The translations under genes and the position numbers were made by a program. DNA of 64,000 bases, taken from assembly GCF_026222555.1 (NCBI RefSeq), contig NZ_CP098511.1:849501-913500 (forward strand), given 5' to 3'. The DNA is from Aquimarina sp. ERC-38 (lineage in GTDB: Bacteria; Bacteroidota; Bacteroidia; Flavobacteriales; Flavobacteriaceae). Numbering within the stretch: position 1 is the stretch's first letter; every line of letters starts with the position of its first letter. Of the stretch, positions 17,414-25,887 are shown piece after piece. The notes beneath the pieces were generated by a model, which saw nothing but the letters and a program-made list of their open reading frames with translations, had not been told where the DNA came from and did not search any database.

Positions 17414-17812
17414 ATTTTGGAATTGTCTAGAAATCTATAGAAGGATAGCACCATATTAAAGAATAAGGTTTAAAAGGATTTGAATTATCTAAACTAAAAG
17501 CTATAAAATGCTTTTGACCTAAAAAACTAGACCGTTAATTATCCTTAAAAAATTAACTTTTTAAAATTTAAATTATAAAACTATACTATACTTACGGGGA
17601 ATACTCATCTGATGTTAAAGGAATATTACGGATCTGATAAACAATTATAACAAATGTTAGTAATGACATACTAAAACAAATCATAATTAAAAAAAATACA
17701 TAACTGACTGATTTTATTAAACTTTAACGCTTATGTATTAGAAAAAAGAAGGGCTCTAACGAATAATTTCATAAAAAATTGTATTTTTACTATCCCAAAG
17801 TAAACCGAATTT
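17414..17812. other. Intergenic stretch without recognised features
   Basis: About 400 AT-rich bases after the second receptor. No open frame, tRNA or clear repeat was seen. The stretch before 17813 (GTATTTTTAC at about 17780) may hold the promoter of the next gene, but no good consensus match is present. Confidence 0.55.
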
Positions 17813-18160
17813 ATGAAGAAACTCTACTTAACCCTCGTTTGTACCGTCATAACTTGCTTTCTGTTTTCTAACAGCGGAAATGCGCAAGATACTTCTAATG
17901 CGCCGTTGCAAAACGGACACACCATTGAAGGATTAAAGGTTTATCCTAATCCCACAACCGGTGATATTTTACAAATTACTTCCCGAAGTCATAATACATT
18001 AGTTGTATCTGTATACAATGTACTTGGTAATAAAGTGTTGTTTAAAGTTCTTGTAGGGAAAGAACTTAATATTTCCAGCTTAAAGCCAGGTGTATACATT
18101 CTTAAAATTAAAGAAGGGGAAAATCACTCTACACAAAAGCTGATTGTGAGTTCAAATTAA
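17813..18160 (+). CDS. Small exported protein consisting almost only of a T9SS type A sorting domain
   Basis: A 115-residue protein. A signal peptide (MKKLYLTLVCTVITCFLFSN to about NAQ at residue 25) is followed after only some 15 residues by the type A C-terminal domain: GLKVYPNPTTGDILQI, VSVYNVLGNKVL, LNISSLKPGVYILKIKEG and QKLIVSSN. These are the PNP, G-K-V and L-pG-Y-l strands recognised by the type IX secretion machinery. No cargo domain is present. It could be a cargo-free remnant, a small surface protein in its own right, or a decoy of the sorting machinery. It precedes another T9SS protein by 84 bases. Confidence 0.8.
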   Translation: MKKLYLTLVCTVITCFLFSNSGNAQDTSNAPLQNGHTIEGLKVYPNPTTGDILQITSRSHNTLVVSVYNVLGNKVLFKVLVGKELNISSLKPGVYILKIKEGENHSTQKLIVSSN

Positions 18161-18244
18161 GTAAAGGGCTACTACTAACTTTATTACTTTTATTGAACCA
18201 TTAACCATATGCTTTATTAAGCATACCTTTATTAACACGATAAA

Positions 18245-20050
18245 ATGAGAAAAATTACTATGATCATAGGGTTACTCCTATGTACTTTATCTATTAACGC
18301 ACAAGAACTAATTGCCTTTCAAAGTTTTGAAATTAACGCTGCAGATACTTGGAACTATCAGGCAAATCCAGCTGCTTATGAGAATCGATTAATGAGTTTT
18401 GCATGGACTCCTACAGAAGAAATTCTCCTATTAGATAACGCAAGCGATGGAGCTATGTTTTGGGGGATTCGGGATTTAAATAATTCTGGACCGGGAATGG
18501 ATGTTGATGAACATATAATTAGTTTTGATGCGATAGATGTATCAGGTAAAAACGACGTTGTTTTCCAGTTTTATTACAATACTTTCAATTTTGGAAATAC
18601 TGATTATATAAAGGTTGAGCTTATCTTTGACGGACTAAGCCAGGGAGAAGAAGTACTAAAGAAAAATACACAGGAATGGAAATTATTCAGTAGGGTCATT
18701 CCTGATGGAGTAACGGAATTTAAAGTCAGAATTATTGCCAAACAAAACGGTCAGAAAGAATATGCGGGACTGGATCAATTTTCAGTTCTGGCAAATGCAA
18801 ACACAAGCCCGGACGTAACTATTACTTCTCCTACAGAAAATGAAACTATCGTTATTACAAATGCTGGAAAAATAGTAGATTTTGACGTTCAAAACTTTGT
18901 AATTTCTAGTAAAACACCAACGAATCAGAACAACCGAGATGGAGATGGTTTTATCTCATATACCTTTGATAATGGAACATCCAATACGGCATTTATTGAC
19001 GATCAAATTGTTATTTCATCGCTATCAGATGGTAACCACAGTCTTAGCTTACAACTTGTAGATAACGACGGTAATCCGTTAGTACCTAATATCGAAACTA
19101 CCGTTAACTTTACCATACAGGTAGTCTTACAAGAATTACCCTTTACAGAACAATTTATATACACTTCAGGTGAAGCTTTAGGAGATCAACTTATTTGGAC
19201 TAATGAAAATTCAGGAGATGATATAGAAATAATTAATGGTAATTTATCTTATCCTGATTTAATTTCAGATGAAGGTAACTCCATTCGTATGTTAGGTAGT
19301 GCAAAAGATGCTTTTGTAGAATTTACTAATGTTGATTCCGGCAAAGTATATACTTCTTTTCTTTTAAATGTAAGTTCAGCAATTCCACCTGGTAATAGTT
19401 CCTATTTTGCTACGTTAAGGGGAGATACTTCTTTTGCCATGCGTTTGTGGCTACAATCTGAAAATAATACTTCTTATCGTATTGGTATAAGCGATGGGGC
19501 AGGTACTGATAATTATACAAGTACTACTTATAATATAGGAGAAACAGTATTCATTGTAGTCTCTTATAATTTAGATTCCGGAGTTTATAATGCCATAATT
19601 AACCCTAACGTATCTCAACCTGAGCCTAATACTACCTTAATAGGCACGGATAATACGCCAATTTCTAAAATTAACAATTTTCATCTTAGACCCAATAGCT
19701 CTGCAACTACGCCTACGGTACAGATGGATGCTTTACGTATAGGAACATCCTGGAGTGAGGTAACCACTAATGTTCTTAGTATTGATACGATAGATAAAAC
19801 TTTAAATACCATAAACCTCGCACCAAACCCAGTTTCACAGGGGGAGGTTCTACTAATTTTAGGAAGAAAAGCGGATAAAAAACCCTTAACTGAAGTACAT
19901 ATTTATTCTTTGTTAGGTGAATTAATATCTAAACAGCGTATGAAAGGTTCCCAAATTTTAACTGATAATTTGACTCCGGGCACTTATATACTAAACTTTT
20001 CAGATGGTAATACGGTTTATAAGACTTCCAAATTAATAATCACACCTTAA
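18245..20050 (+). CDS. T9SS-sorted multidomain surface/secreted protein, function unknown
   Basis: A 601-residue protein with a signal peptide (MRKITMIIGLLLCTLSINAQ). Residues about 20-185 form a jelly-roll-like region (IAFQSFEINAADTW start). From about 190 to 290 there is an Ig-like segment (SPDVTITSPTENETI). Residues about 300-505 look like a second jelly-roll or laminin-G-like domain (LPFTEQFIYTSGEALGDQLI). The end, from about 525, is a type A sorting domain: LAPNPVSQGEVLLIL, VHIYSLLGELISKQ and NLTPGTYILNF. No catalytic motif is recognised. Adhesion or glycan binding is possible. A terminator follows at 20129. Confidence 0.8.
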   Translation: MRKITMIIGLLLCTLSINAQELIAFQSFEINAADTWNYQANPAAYENRLMSFAWTPTEEILLLDNASDGAMFWGIRDLNNSGPGMDVDEHIISFDAIDVSGKNDVVFQFYYNTFNFGNTDYIKVELIFDGLSQGEEVLKKNTQEWKLFSRVIPDGVTEFKVRIIAKQNGQKEYAGLDQFSVLANANTSPDVTITSPTENETIVITNAGKIVDFDVQNFVISSKTPTNQNNRDGDGFISYTFDNGTSNTAFIDDQIVISSLSDGNHSLSLQLVDNDGNPLVPNIETTVNFTIQVVLQELPFTEQFIYTSGEALGDQLIWTNENSGDDIEIINGNLSYPDLISDEGNSIRMLGSAKDAFVEFTNVDSGKVYTSFLLNVSSAIPPGNSSYFATLRGDTSFAMRLWLQSENNTSYRIGISDGAGTDNYTSTTYNIGETVFIVVSYNLDSGVYNAIINPNVSQPEPNTTLIGTDNTPISKINNFHLRPNSSATTPTVQMDALRIGTSWSEVTTNVLSIDTIDKTLNTINLAPNPVSQGEVLLILGRKADKKPLTEVHIYSLLGELISKQRMKGSQILTDNLTPGTYILNFSDGNTVYKTSKLIITP

Positions 20051-20128
20051 GCTTTTTTATTTATTTTGCATTTTTAAATTAAGGCGTATTTTATATTAAG
20101 AAGTAAATCGGGTAGATAAATTAGAAGA

Positions 20129-20170
20129 GAAGCTGTCTTGCGGATTAACAAGGCAGCTTCTTTAATTTTT
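20129..20170 (+). terminator. Terminator after the T9SS protein gene
   Basis: Perfect 12-bp pairing except one G-T: GAAGCTGTCTTG (20129-20140) with CAAGGCAGCTTC (20149-20160), loop CGGATTAA, then TTTAATTTTT. Confidence 0.85.
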
Positions 20171-20217
20171 AAAAAAGAATAAAGGATTTAAAATTTGATC
20201 TTTTGTACTTTTAACCT

Positions 20218-21198
20218 ATGCAACCAGGTACTATTTTTACGTCTACTACTGCTAAGAATTTTGAAAATCAAGCGTTAACAATTTTTCAATATCAATATAC
20301 CAATAATACGGTTTACCAACGCTATTGTAATTTATTGGGTAAATCAAAATACAATACTAAAAAACTAGTTGACATCCCTTTTTTACCGATTTCATTTTTT
20401 AAATCAGAACAAGTAATTTCCGGTATAAACAACCCAAAAATAACTTTTAGCAGCAGTGGTACTACTGGTACAACGACTAGTAAACACTATGTTGCTGACC
20501 CCCGGTTTTACCTTCAAAGTTTTACTAAAGGCTTTGAAAAAAACTACGGGGCTATGGAAGATTATATTTTTTTAGCCTTACTTCCCTCTTATCTGGAAAG
20601 AGAAGGTTCTTCTTTAATTTATATGGTAGATCACTTTATCAAACAAAGCAGACATAAAGAAAGTGGTTATTTCCTATATAATTTAGATAAACTAGCATCA
20701 ACACTGGATCAGGTTGCTCAACAAAATAAGCAGGTAATACTAATTGGTGTTACCTTTGCCCTACTGGATTTTGCTACGCAATTTCCTACCAGGCTTTCAG
20801 ATAACATTATCGTCATGGAAACCGGGGGTATGAAAGGAAAGCGCAAAGAAATTACCCGTCATGAAGTACATAAGTTTCTAAAAAAACAACTAGGCATAAC
20901 CAAAGTACATAGCGAATATGGAATGACCGAGTTACTCTCTCAAGCCTATTCAAAAGGAAATGGGATTTTTACCTGTCCCCCATGGATGAAAGTACTAATA
21001 CGAGATCCTAAAGATCCTTTAGCTTTTTTACCCCCTGGAAAAACTGGTGGTATTAATGTAATCGACCTGGCCAACGTACATTCTTGTTCTTTTATTGGTA
21101 CCCAAGACCTGGGCAAAATGAATATAGATGGAAATTTTGAAGTATTAGGGCGTTTTGATCATAGTGATATCCGCGGATGTAATTTAATGTCGCTATAA
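20218..21198 (+). CDS. LuxE/PaaK-like acyl-activating protein
   Basis: A 326-residue protein of the LuxE (acyl-protein synthetase) family in the adenylate-forming superfamily. Visible are the P-loop-like FSSSGTTGTTTSKHY (about residues 80-94), the mid-region VILIGVTFALLDF, METGGMKGKRKEITR and KVHSEYGMTELLSQAYS, where YGMTE is the acyl-adenylate motif. LuxE activates a fatty acid and holds it as a thioester for transfer to LuxC reductase, but no luxC is in this window. In Flavobacteriia such stand-alone LuxE-like proteins are common with no known job. It is a single gene with its own upstream terminator. Confidence 0.8.
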   Translation: MQPGTIFTSTTAKNFENQALTIFQYQYTNNTVYQRYCNLLGKSKYNTKKLVDIPFLPISFFKSEQVISGINNPKITFSSSGTTGTTTSKHYVADPRFYLQSFTKGFEKNYGAMEDYIFLALLPSYLEREGSSLIYMVDHFIKQSRHKESGYFLYNLDKLASTLDQVAQQNKQVILIGVTFALLDFATQFPTRLSDNIIVMETGGMKGKRKEITRHEVHKFLKKQLGITKVHSEYGMTELLSQAYSKGNGIFTCPPWMKVLIRDPKDPLAFLPPGKTGGINVIDLANVHSCSFIGTQDLGKMNIDGNFEVLGRFDHSDIRGCNLMSL

Positions 21199-21443
21199 AC
21201 GCTATAAGGAAGACCCTATGTATCAAATCATACTCTGTTATTTTGTAATAGTTATTCTCTAAAAAATAAAATTTAAATATTTTCATCATTTTTCAGACAC
21301 CTGTATTTACGATCCAACACCTTCTATATTAACGAACTCCCTTATATATCTAGTGATATAAACAATTAAAATAGTTTTTAATATCAGATTCAGCTTGTAA
21401 GGTATAAAAGTAAGCTTCGACTTACTTTATAGAATTGCCTAGC

Positions 21444-21890
21444 ATGAAATTTATTTTAACTCCTTTACTGTTGTTTGTTTTTATAGGTACGGCGCAATCT
21501 ATAGATTACAATCTTAAAGATGGTTTTATGGCAGAAGGTTATGATGTGGTTGCTTATTTTGATAATACTGCGGTAAAAGGGGATACTAAATTTCAGATGG
21601 AGTATAAAGGTGCCAATTACAAATTTAGTACTGTTGAAAATTTAAAAACTTTTCAGGATAATCCGGAAAAGTATATCCCAAAATACGGAGGATATTGTGC
21701 TTACGCGATAGGTGTAAACGGAAAGAAAGTAGATATAGACCCTAAAACTTTTGAAATTAGAAACGGAGAACTGTTACTGTTTTACAATGCCTGGGGAACA
21801 AATACTTTAAAAAAGTGGAAAAAAGAAGGGGGTGATGACCTTTATTTAAAGGCAGAAGCCAACTGGAATAAAATGATAGCAAATGAATAA
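21444..21890 (+). CDS. Exported YHS-domain protein
   Basis: A 148-residue protein. The ATG at 21444 is preferred to an in-frame TTG nine bases upstream because it starts a good signal peptide (MKFILTPLLLFVFIGTAQS). The mature part has the YHS-type pattern: EGYDVVAYFDNTAVKGD, YKGANYKFSTVENLKTFQDN, PEKYIPKYGGYCAYAIG. Related domains are linked to metal handling or heme/copper proteins, but the ligand here is unknown. A small hairpin (AAAGTAAG/CTTACTTT, 21407-21428) lies in the leader. The gene converges on greA through a shared terminator. Confidence 0.82.
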   Translation: MKFILTPLLLFVFIGTAQSIDYNLKDGFMAEGYDVVAYFDNTAVKGDTKFQMEYKGANYKFSTVENLKTFQDNPEKYIPKYGGYCAYAIGVNGKKVDIDPKTFEIRNGELLLFYNAWGTNTLKKWKKEGGDDLYLKAEANWNKMIANE

Positions 21891-21935
21891 GAAAGATTAA
21901 TTTTTAAGTTTTTTTCAATAATTGGTTAGTTAGTT

Positions 21936-21973
21936 GAAAAGGCCTGTCTTAATATACTTAGACAGGCCTTTTC
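21936..21973. terminator. Bidirectional terminator between the YHS gene and greA
   Basis: Perfect 14-bp inverted repeat GAAAAGGCCTGTCT/AGACAGGCCTTTTC around a 10-base loop, with A-run on one side and T-run on the other, so it can serve both convergent genes. Confidence 0.9.
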
Positions 21974-21994
21974 TTATGTATTTTTAAAAAGTAA

Positions 21995-22468
21995 TTAGCG
22001 GGTAATTTCTATTACGTCAAATTTCATAGTTCCGTTGGGCACCTGTATTTCGGCAACTTCGCCTTTACTTTTACCTAGTAAGCCTTTACCAATAGGAGAA
22101 TCCACTGAAATTTTACCGGTTTTTAAGTCTGCTTCGCTTTGAGCCACTAGTTTGTAGGTCATTTCCGTTCCGTTTGTTTGGTTTTTAATCTTAACCGTAG
22201 AATGGATTAGCACTTTTGAAGTATCTAGTTGCGATTCATCTATTAGCCGGGCCCCGGATAAGGTTTCTTCTAATTTAGAAATACGCATTTCTAATAATCC
22301 CTGTGCTTCTTTTGCAGCGTCATACTCCGCATTCTCACTAAGATCTCCCTTATCTCTTGCTTCGGCAATGGCTTGTGAAGCTTTGGGACGTTCCACGTCT
22401 TTAAGATGATTTACTTCATCCCTTAATTTTTTTAATCCTTCTGCAGTATAATACGATACTTTACTCAT
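21995..22468 (-). CDS. greA: Transcription elongation factor GreA
   Basis: A 157-residue GreA: N-terminal coiled coil (about 1-75) with LRDEVNHLKDVERP and the tip region EARDKGDLSENAEYDAAKEA, whose acidic Asp/Glu residues reach the RNA polymerase active site to stimulate cleavage of backtracked RNA. The C-terminal FKBP-like domain has ISVDSPIGKGLLGKSKGEVAEI. Length and motifs are standard. In many flavobacteria greA is followed by a HIT gene; here the HIT gene is 17 kb away. Confidence 0.97.
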   Translation of the reverse strand: MSKVSYYTAEGLKKLRDEVNHLKDVERPKASQAIAEARDKGDLSENAEYDAAKEAQGLLEMRISKLEETLSGARLIDESQLDTSKVLIHSTVKIKNQTNGTEMTYKLVAQSEADLKTGKISVDSPIGKGLLGKSKGEVAEIQVPNGTMKFDVIEITR

Positions 22469-22650
22469 CTTTTATACGTTTATTAATATAAAAATCCCAT
22501 CAAAGTGGGACTACATTTAAGTTTGACCTATGTCCATATCAATTACTCATTAATATATATATCTTTACAATAAAATAGATAGAAATTAAATATTACCATT
22601 GGGGTGATAGTGGTAATTACAGACATATTCTTAGAATCAAATATACAAAA

Positions 22651-23130
22651 ATGTATCAAAGTCTTTTTAACTTTTTCAGAAATTATCGTATCCATTTCAC
22701 ATTGGGAGCAGCTCTTTTATTTACTGTTGTAGGTATGGTTTCTTGCGCTGATGATGACCGGGTAGAAAATCCTTTTCTTTCTGATGTCCAGGTGAATTTT
22801 ACCGCAAACCTGAACCTCCCTCAGTTTAGCCAATTAAAATTTGATAATAATACGGTAGAAGTAAGTACCGATGGTATCGGTATCCGCGGATTGATTATTC
22901 ATAGGGTTACTGAAAATTTATTTTTAGCTTATGAACGAAGCGATCCGAATCATTCACCTAATGAATGTTCGGCATTGATGATCGAAGGAAATGAAGTTAC
23001 CTGTCCGTGTGACAGCGATGATAATCGTTACAATCTAATTACCGGCCAACCGGTAAGCGGCGGAGGTCAATACGGATTAAAGCCCTATCGAATAGAAAAA
23101 ACAGGTAATACGTTAGTTATTTCAAACTAA
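22651..23130 (+). CDS. Lipoprotein with a Rieske-like domain lacking the histidine ligands
   Basis: A 159-residue lipoprotein. The N-terminal membrane segment ends in VVGMVSC, with Cys at about residue 32, followed by ADDDR. The C-terminal half resembles a Rieske ferredoxin: CSALMI (about residue 109) stands where CxH is expected, and TCPCDSDDNRYNLITGQPVS where CPxH followed by xxFDLxTGxPxxGP is expected. Both Cys of the cluster pattern are present but the two His are Ala and Asp, so an ordinary 2Fe-2S Rieske cluster is unlikely. Tyr-Arg-Ile near the end (LKPYRIEKTGN) fits the final strands of that fold. Function unknown; it may bind another metal or be structural. Confidence 0.7.
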   Translation: MYQSLFNFFRNYRIHFTLGAALLFTVVGMVSCADDDRVENPFLSDVQVNFTANLNLPQFSQLKFDNNTVEVSTDGIGIRGLIIHRVTENLFLAYERSDPNHSPNECSALMIEGNEVTCPCDSDDNRYNLITGQPVSGGGQYGLKPYRIEKTGNTLVISN

Positions 23131-23333
23131 TATAGTACCTGCTTGATTATTACTTACACGCTTATCATTCAGAAAATAGTATATTTCTACTAAAGGTTTA
23201 GGTCATTATAGTTTTAGAAACCAGGTTTGTTCGTCAAAAAAATCTGAAGTAGCCATGATGTCATGATTACGTATTTAAAGATTAAGATTTGATATTCAAA
23301 TTTAAATCTACACAAATAAGCATTTTTATCTTT

Positions 23334-25517
23334 CTAAAACCTAAGTGTTGCCCCTACCAGAAAATTAATCCCTGCCTGCGGATAAAATCCAGCTCTTTCT
23401 TGTGTTACAACAGTACCGGGATTTGAAAAGTCATCATCAAATGTAAAGAAAAACCCGTTTGATATATAGTCCACATCAAAGATATTATTGATAAGTCCGG
23501 TTAGTACTATAGATTCAAAAACAGGTATGTTTTTTATTTCTGCAATAATATTAAGATCATTTGTAAAAAAACTATCTAATTTAGACACATCGCTATCAAT
23601 ATTACCCATGTATTGCTCTCCTACTATTTTACTAAACAAACCCAACTGAAGGAAAGAAAAGGGTTGATAAATAAGCGCATTTCCGGCAACCAAATTAGGG
23701 GAATAAGATATATTCGTTTCTCCCAGATCGCGTAGTTCTCCATCTATACTTGCCACAAAATTTTGATTTTTATTTTGGCTTACAGAAACGTTAGGACGTA
23801 ATGTTACTTTATCAAAAAGTTGCAGGTTAGCTTCAATTTCTAAACCTAGACGATAACTATCCCCTACTGAAGATCGTATGGGAGCTCCTACATCATCTAA
23901 AGCACCAGTCAATACTAGTTGATCTTTATAAAACATACCATATAAATTGGCATTGACAGAGTTTTCCTTTTGCTGAAAGCGCCATCCTAATTCTACATCA
24001 GATAAGCGTTCAGCTTTACTAATTCCATTTTCAAAATCGCTTCTCCGAGGTTCTCTATGAGCTACCGCAAAAGAAGTATATAATTGATGTTGATTACTTA
24101 CTTTATAGGTCAAACCAACTTTAGGGTTAAAAAAATCATAGTTTTCATCAACAGTCAAAGGCACTAAATCAGAAGTTTCTCCGGAAGTTTCATAATTGAT
24201 AAACCGACCCTGCAAGTCTAAAAAGCCTATCCAGGTATTATTAAGTGTATAGCTTACTTTAGCAAACGTGGTAAACTCCTTTTTTGTTCCATTTCCAAAA
24301 TAATAACGGTCTCTGATCTCAGACCCTCCTGCATTTTGCGCCCAGATTACTTCGCCAAAATGATCTCCATCGTATAAACTATAGAAAGCACCAAAATTCA
24401 CATCCAGGTTTCTTGCATTATAATTTGCAGTAGCATTTACTACATAGAAATCATTGTCAAGCCATCGTCTACGTATTAAATCTGTAGTATTAATGATCTC
24501 ATTGCCAAGCTCTATTGGAGTAAAACCGTAGTCTTCGAAAGATTCATCCTCTCTGTATTGTTCAAAAAAACCTCTTCCATAAGTATAATTGAGACTAAGG
24601 TTTGTGGACCAATAAGTGCTTATTTGTTCATTCCAATGCAATTGGTAATGATCTTGTTTGTAATTGTCAACCTCGTTATCATAAAACTGATTTTCTCCAT
24701 TCTCATCAGTATATTGACCGGCAGGATTAAAGGTTCTATTAGAATTTAACCTTTCTTCATCAATCCCAAACCAGGATTGATAGGTAATCTCATGTCCACC
24801 AAAAGCGATAGCCTTAATTAACGTATGATCATCTACGTATGATCCCTGTAAAAAATAAGATTTTAAATCAGACGAAGCTCGATCAATATAACCATCAGAA
24901 GCAATTGCTGATAACCTACCGGCAATTTCTACATGATCATTTAGGAGACCAGTACTGAATTTTACATTGTGACGCCGGGTATTAAATGATCCAAAAGAAT
25001 TACTAATTTCACCGTAGGCTTTATTTGAAAAGGCATCCGTTAATAAATTTAAACTAGCTCCAAAAGCTCCGGAGCCATTTGTAGAAGTCCCTACCCCGCG
25101 TTGCAATTGTAAATTTTCAATAGATGAAGCAAAATCCGGTAAATTTACCCAAAATGTCCCTTGACTTTCTGCATCATTGAAAGGAATACCATTTAAGGTC
25201 ACATTTACCCGGGAGGCATCACTACCACGAACTCTTATGTAAGTGTATCCTACTCCCGCACCTGCGTCAGATGCCGTAACTACTCCTGGTAAATAATTTA
25301 ATAAAATAGGAATATCTTGCCCAAGATTACGTTCGGCTAGCTCTTCTTTAGATACATTGGAATGTGTAATAGGTGCATCCGCTGATACTCGAACGGATTT
25401 TACCAAAACCTCATCCAGTTTTTCCGCTTCTTTAGGAATGGAATCTTGGGATTGTTCTTGTGCCCTTACGGATGTTAAGGTTAAAAAAACTCCTACGGTA
25501 ATTAATACATATTTCAT
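23334..25517 (-). CDS. TPP-riboswitch-controlled TonB-dependent receptor, probable thiamine uptake
   Basis: A 727-residue outer-membrane receptor. Signal peptide MKYVLITVGVFLTLTSVRAQ, then plug domain from about 35 (KLDEVLVKSVRVSAD; LLNYLPGVVTASDAG; YTYIRVRGSDASRVNVTLNG; GAFGASLNLLT) and a barrel ending in FLVGATLRF. It lacks the CarboxypepD-like domain of the other receptors. Its leader contains a TPP riboswitch (25668-25772), so its expression falls when thiamine pyrophosphate is plentiful. Riboswitch-linked receptors of this kind in Bacteroidota have been proposed to import thiamine or its precursors (omr1 in comparative genomics). The riboswitch is the main evidence for substrate; the protein alone does not show it. 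Confidence 0.88.
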   Translation of the reverse strand: MKYVLITVGVFLTLTSVRAQEQSQDSIPKEAEKLDEVLVKSVRVSADAPITHSNVSKEELAERNLGQDIPILLNYLPGVVTASDAGAGVGYTYIRVRGSDASRVNVTLNGIPFNDAESQGTFWVNLPDFASSIENLQLQRGVGTSTNGSGAFGASLNLLTDAFSNKAYGEISNSFGSFNTRRHNVKFSTGLLNDHVEIAGRLSAIASDGYIDRASSDLKSYFLQGSYVDDHTLIKAIAFGGHEITYQSWFGIDEERLNSNRTFNPAGQYTDENGENQFYDNEVDNYKQDHYQLHWNEQISTYWSTNLSLNYTYGRGFFEQYREDESFEDYGFTPIELGNEIINTTDLIRRRWLDNDFYVVNATANYNARNLDVNFGAFYSLYDGDHFGEVIWAQNAGGSEIRDRYYFGNGTKKEFTTFAKVSYTLNNTWIGFLDLQGRFINYETSGETSDLVPLTVDENYDFFNPKVGLTYKVSNQHQLYTSFAVAHREPRRSDFENGISKAERLSDVELGWRFQQKENSVNANLYGMFYKDQLVLTGALDDVGAPIRSSVGDSYRLGLEIEANLQLFDKVTLRPNVSVSQNKNQNFVASIDGELRDLGETNISYSPNLVAGNALIYQPFSFLQLGLFSKIVGEQYMGNIDSDVSKLDSFFTNDLNIIAEIKNIPVFESIVLTGLINNIFDVDYISNGFFFTFDDDFSNPGTVVTQERAGFYPQAGINFLVGATLRF

Positions 25518-25636
25518 TCGTACTTACTTTACGAATAAAAGGGGTAGTTATTCTTTTTATTTATGTTAAATAGATTTTGTTGTCACAAAAAACGAGGGTC
25601 ATTACACCTTATCGCCCATGCGCCAGCTTGCCTGTC

Positions 25637-25663
25637 GTAAAATGATACATTGTATCTTTTTAC
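25637..25663 (-). promoter_or_regulatory. Expression-platform hairpin of the TPP riboswitch
   Basis: GTAAAA...TTTTAC and GATAC/GTATC form a nested inverted repeat around ATT with one mismatch. On the transcript it follows the aptamer by 4 bases. It could compete with the aptamer's closing helix or act as part of an anti-terminator. About 120 further leader bases separate it from the start codon at 25517. Confidence 0.55.
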
Positions 25664-25667
25664 TCCA

Positions 25668-25772
25668 TCGTCCCTTGGCAGCATTACCCGCCCAGGTTCA
25701 TTGGGTATGATCTCAGCCTTACTAATTCTGAATTCAGAATTCTGAATTTAGAATTAGAAAAGCACCCCTTTG
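25668..25772 (-). promoter_or_regulatory. TPP (thi-box) riboswitch
   Basis: Read on the minus strand: GGGGTGC (25768-25762, 5' arm of P2), an extended P3, GGCTGAGATCATACCC (25718-25703, pyrimidine-binding part with CUGAGA), GAACCTGGGCGGGTAATGC (25699-25681) and GGGA (25674-25671). These are the conserved blocks of the thi-box in the right order and spacing. P3 is lengthened by a GAATTC-rich palindrome similar to an element between atpD and atpC. The aptamer lies about 150 bases before the receptor gene start. Confidence 0.92.
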
Positions 25773-25887
25773 AGATTTGCGTGCAAAAGTACTACCTTTT
25801 GTTTTAATATTGTAACTTTATTCTTTACATTTTTTAAAACCAGGAGTTCGGCAAACAATGCTTTTCCTGTTTTAGAGTTATCACTTT

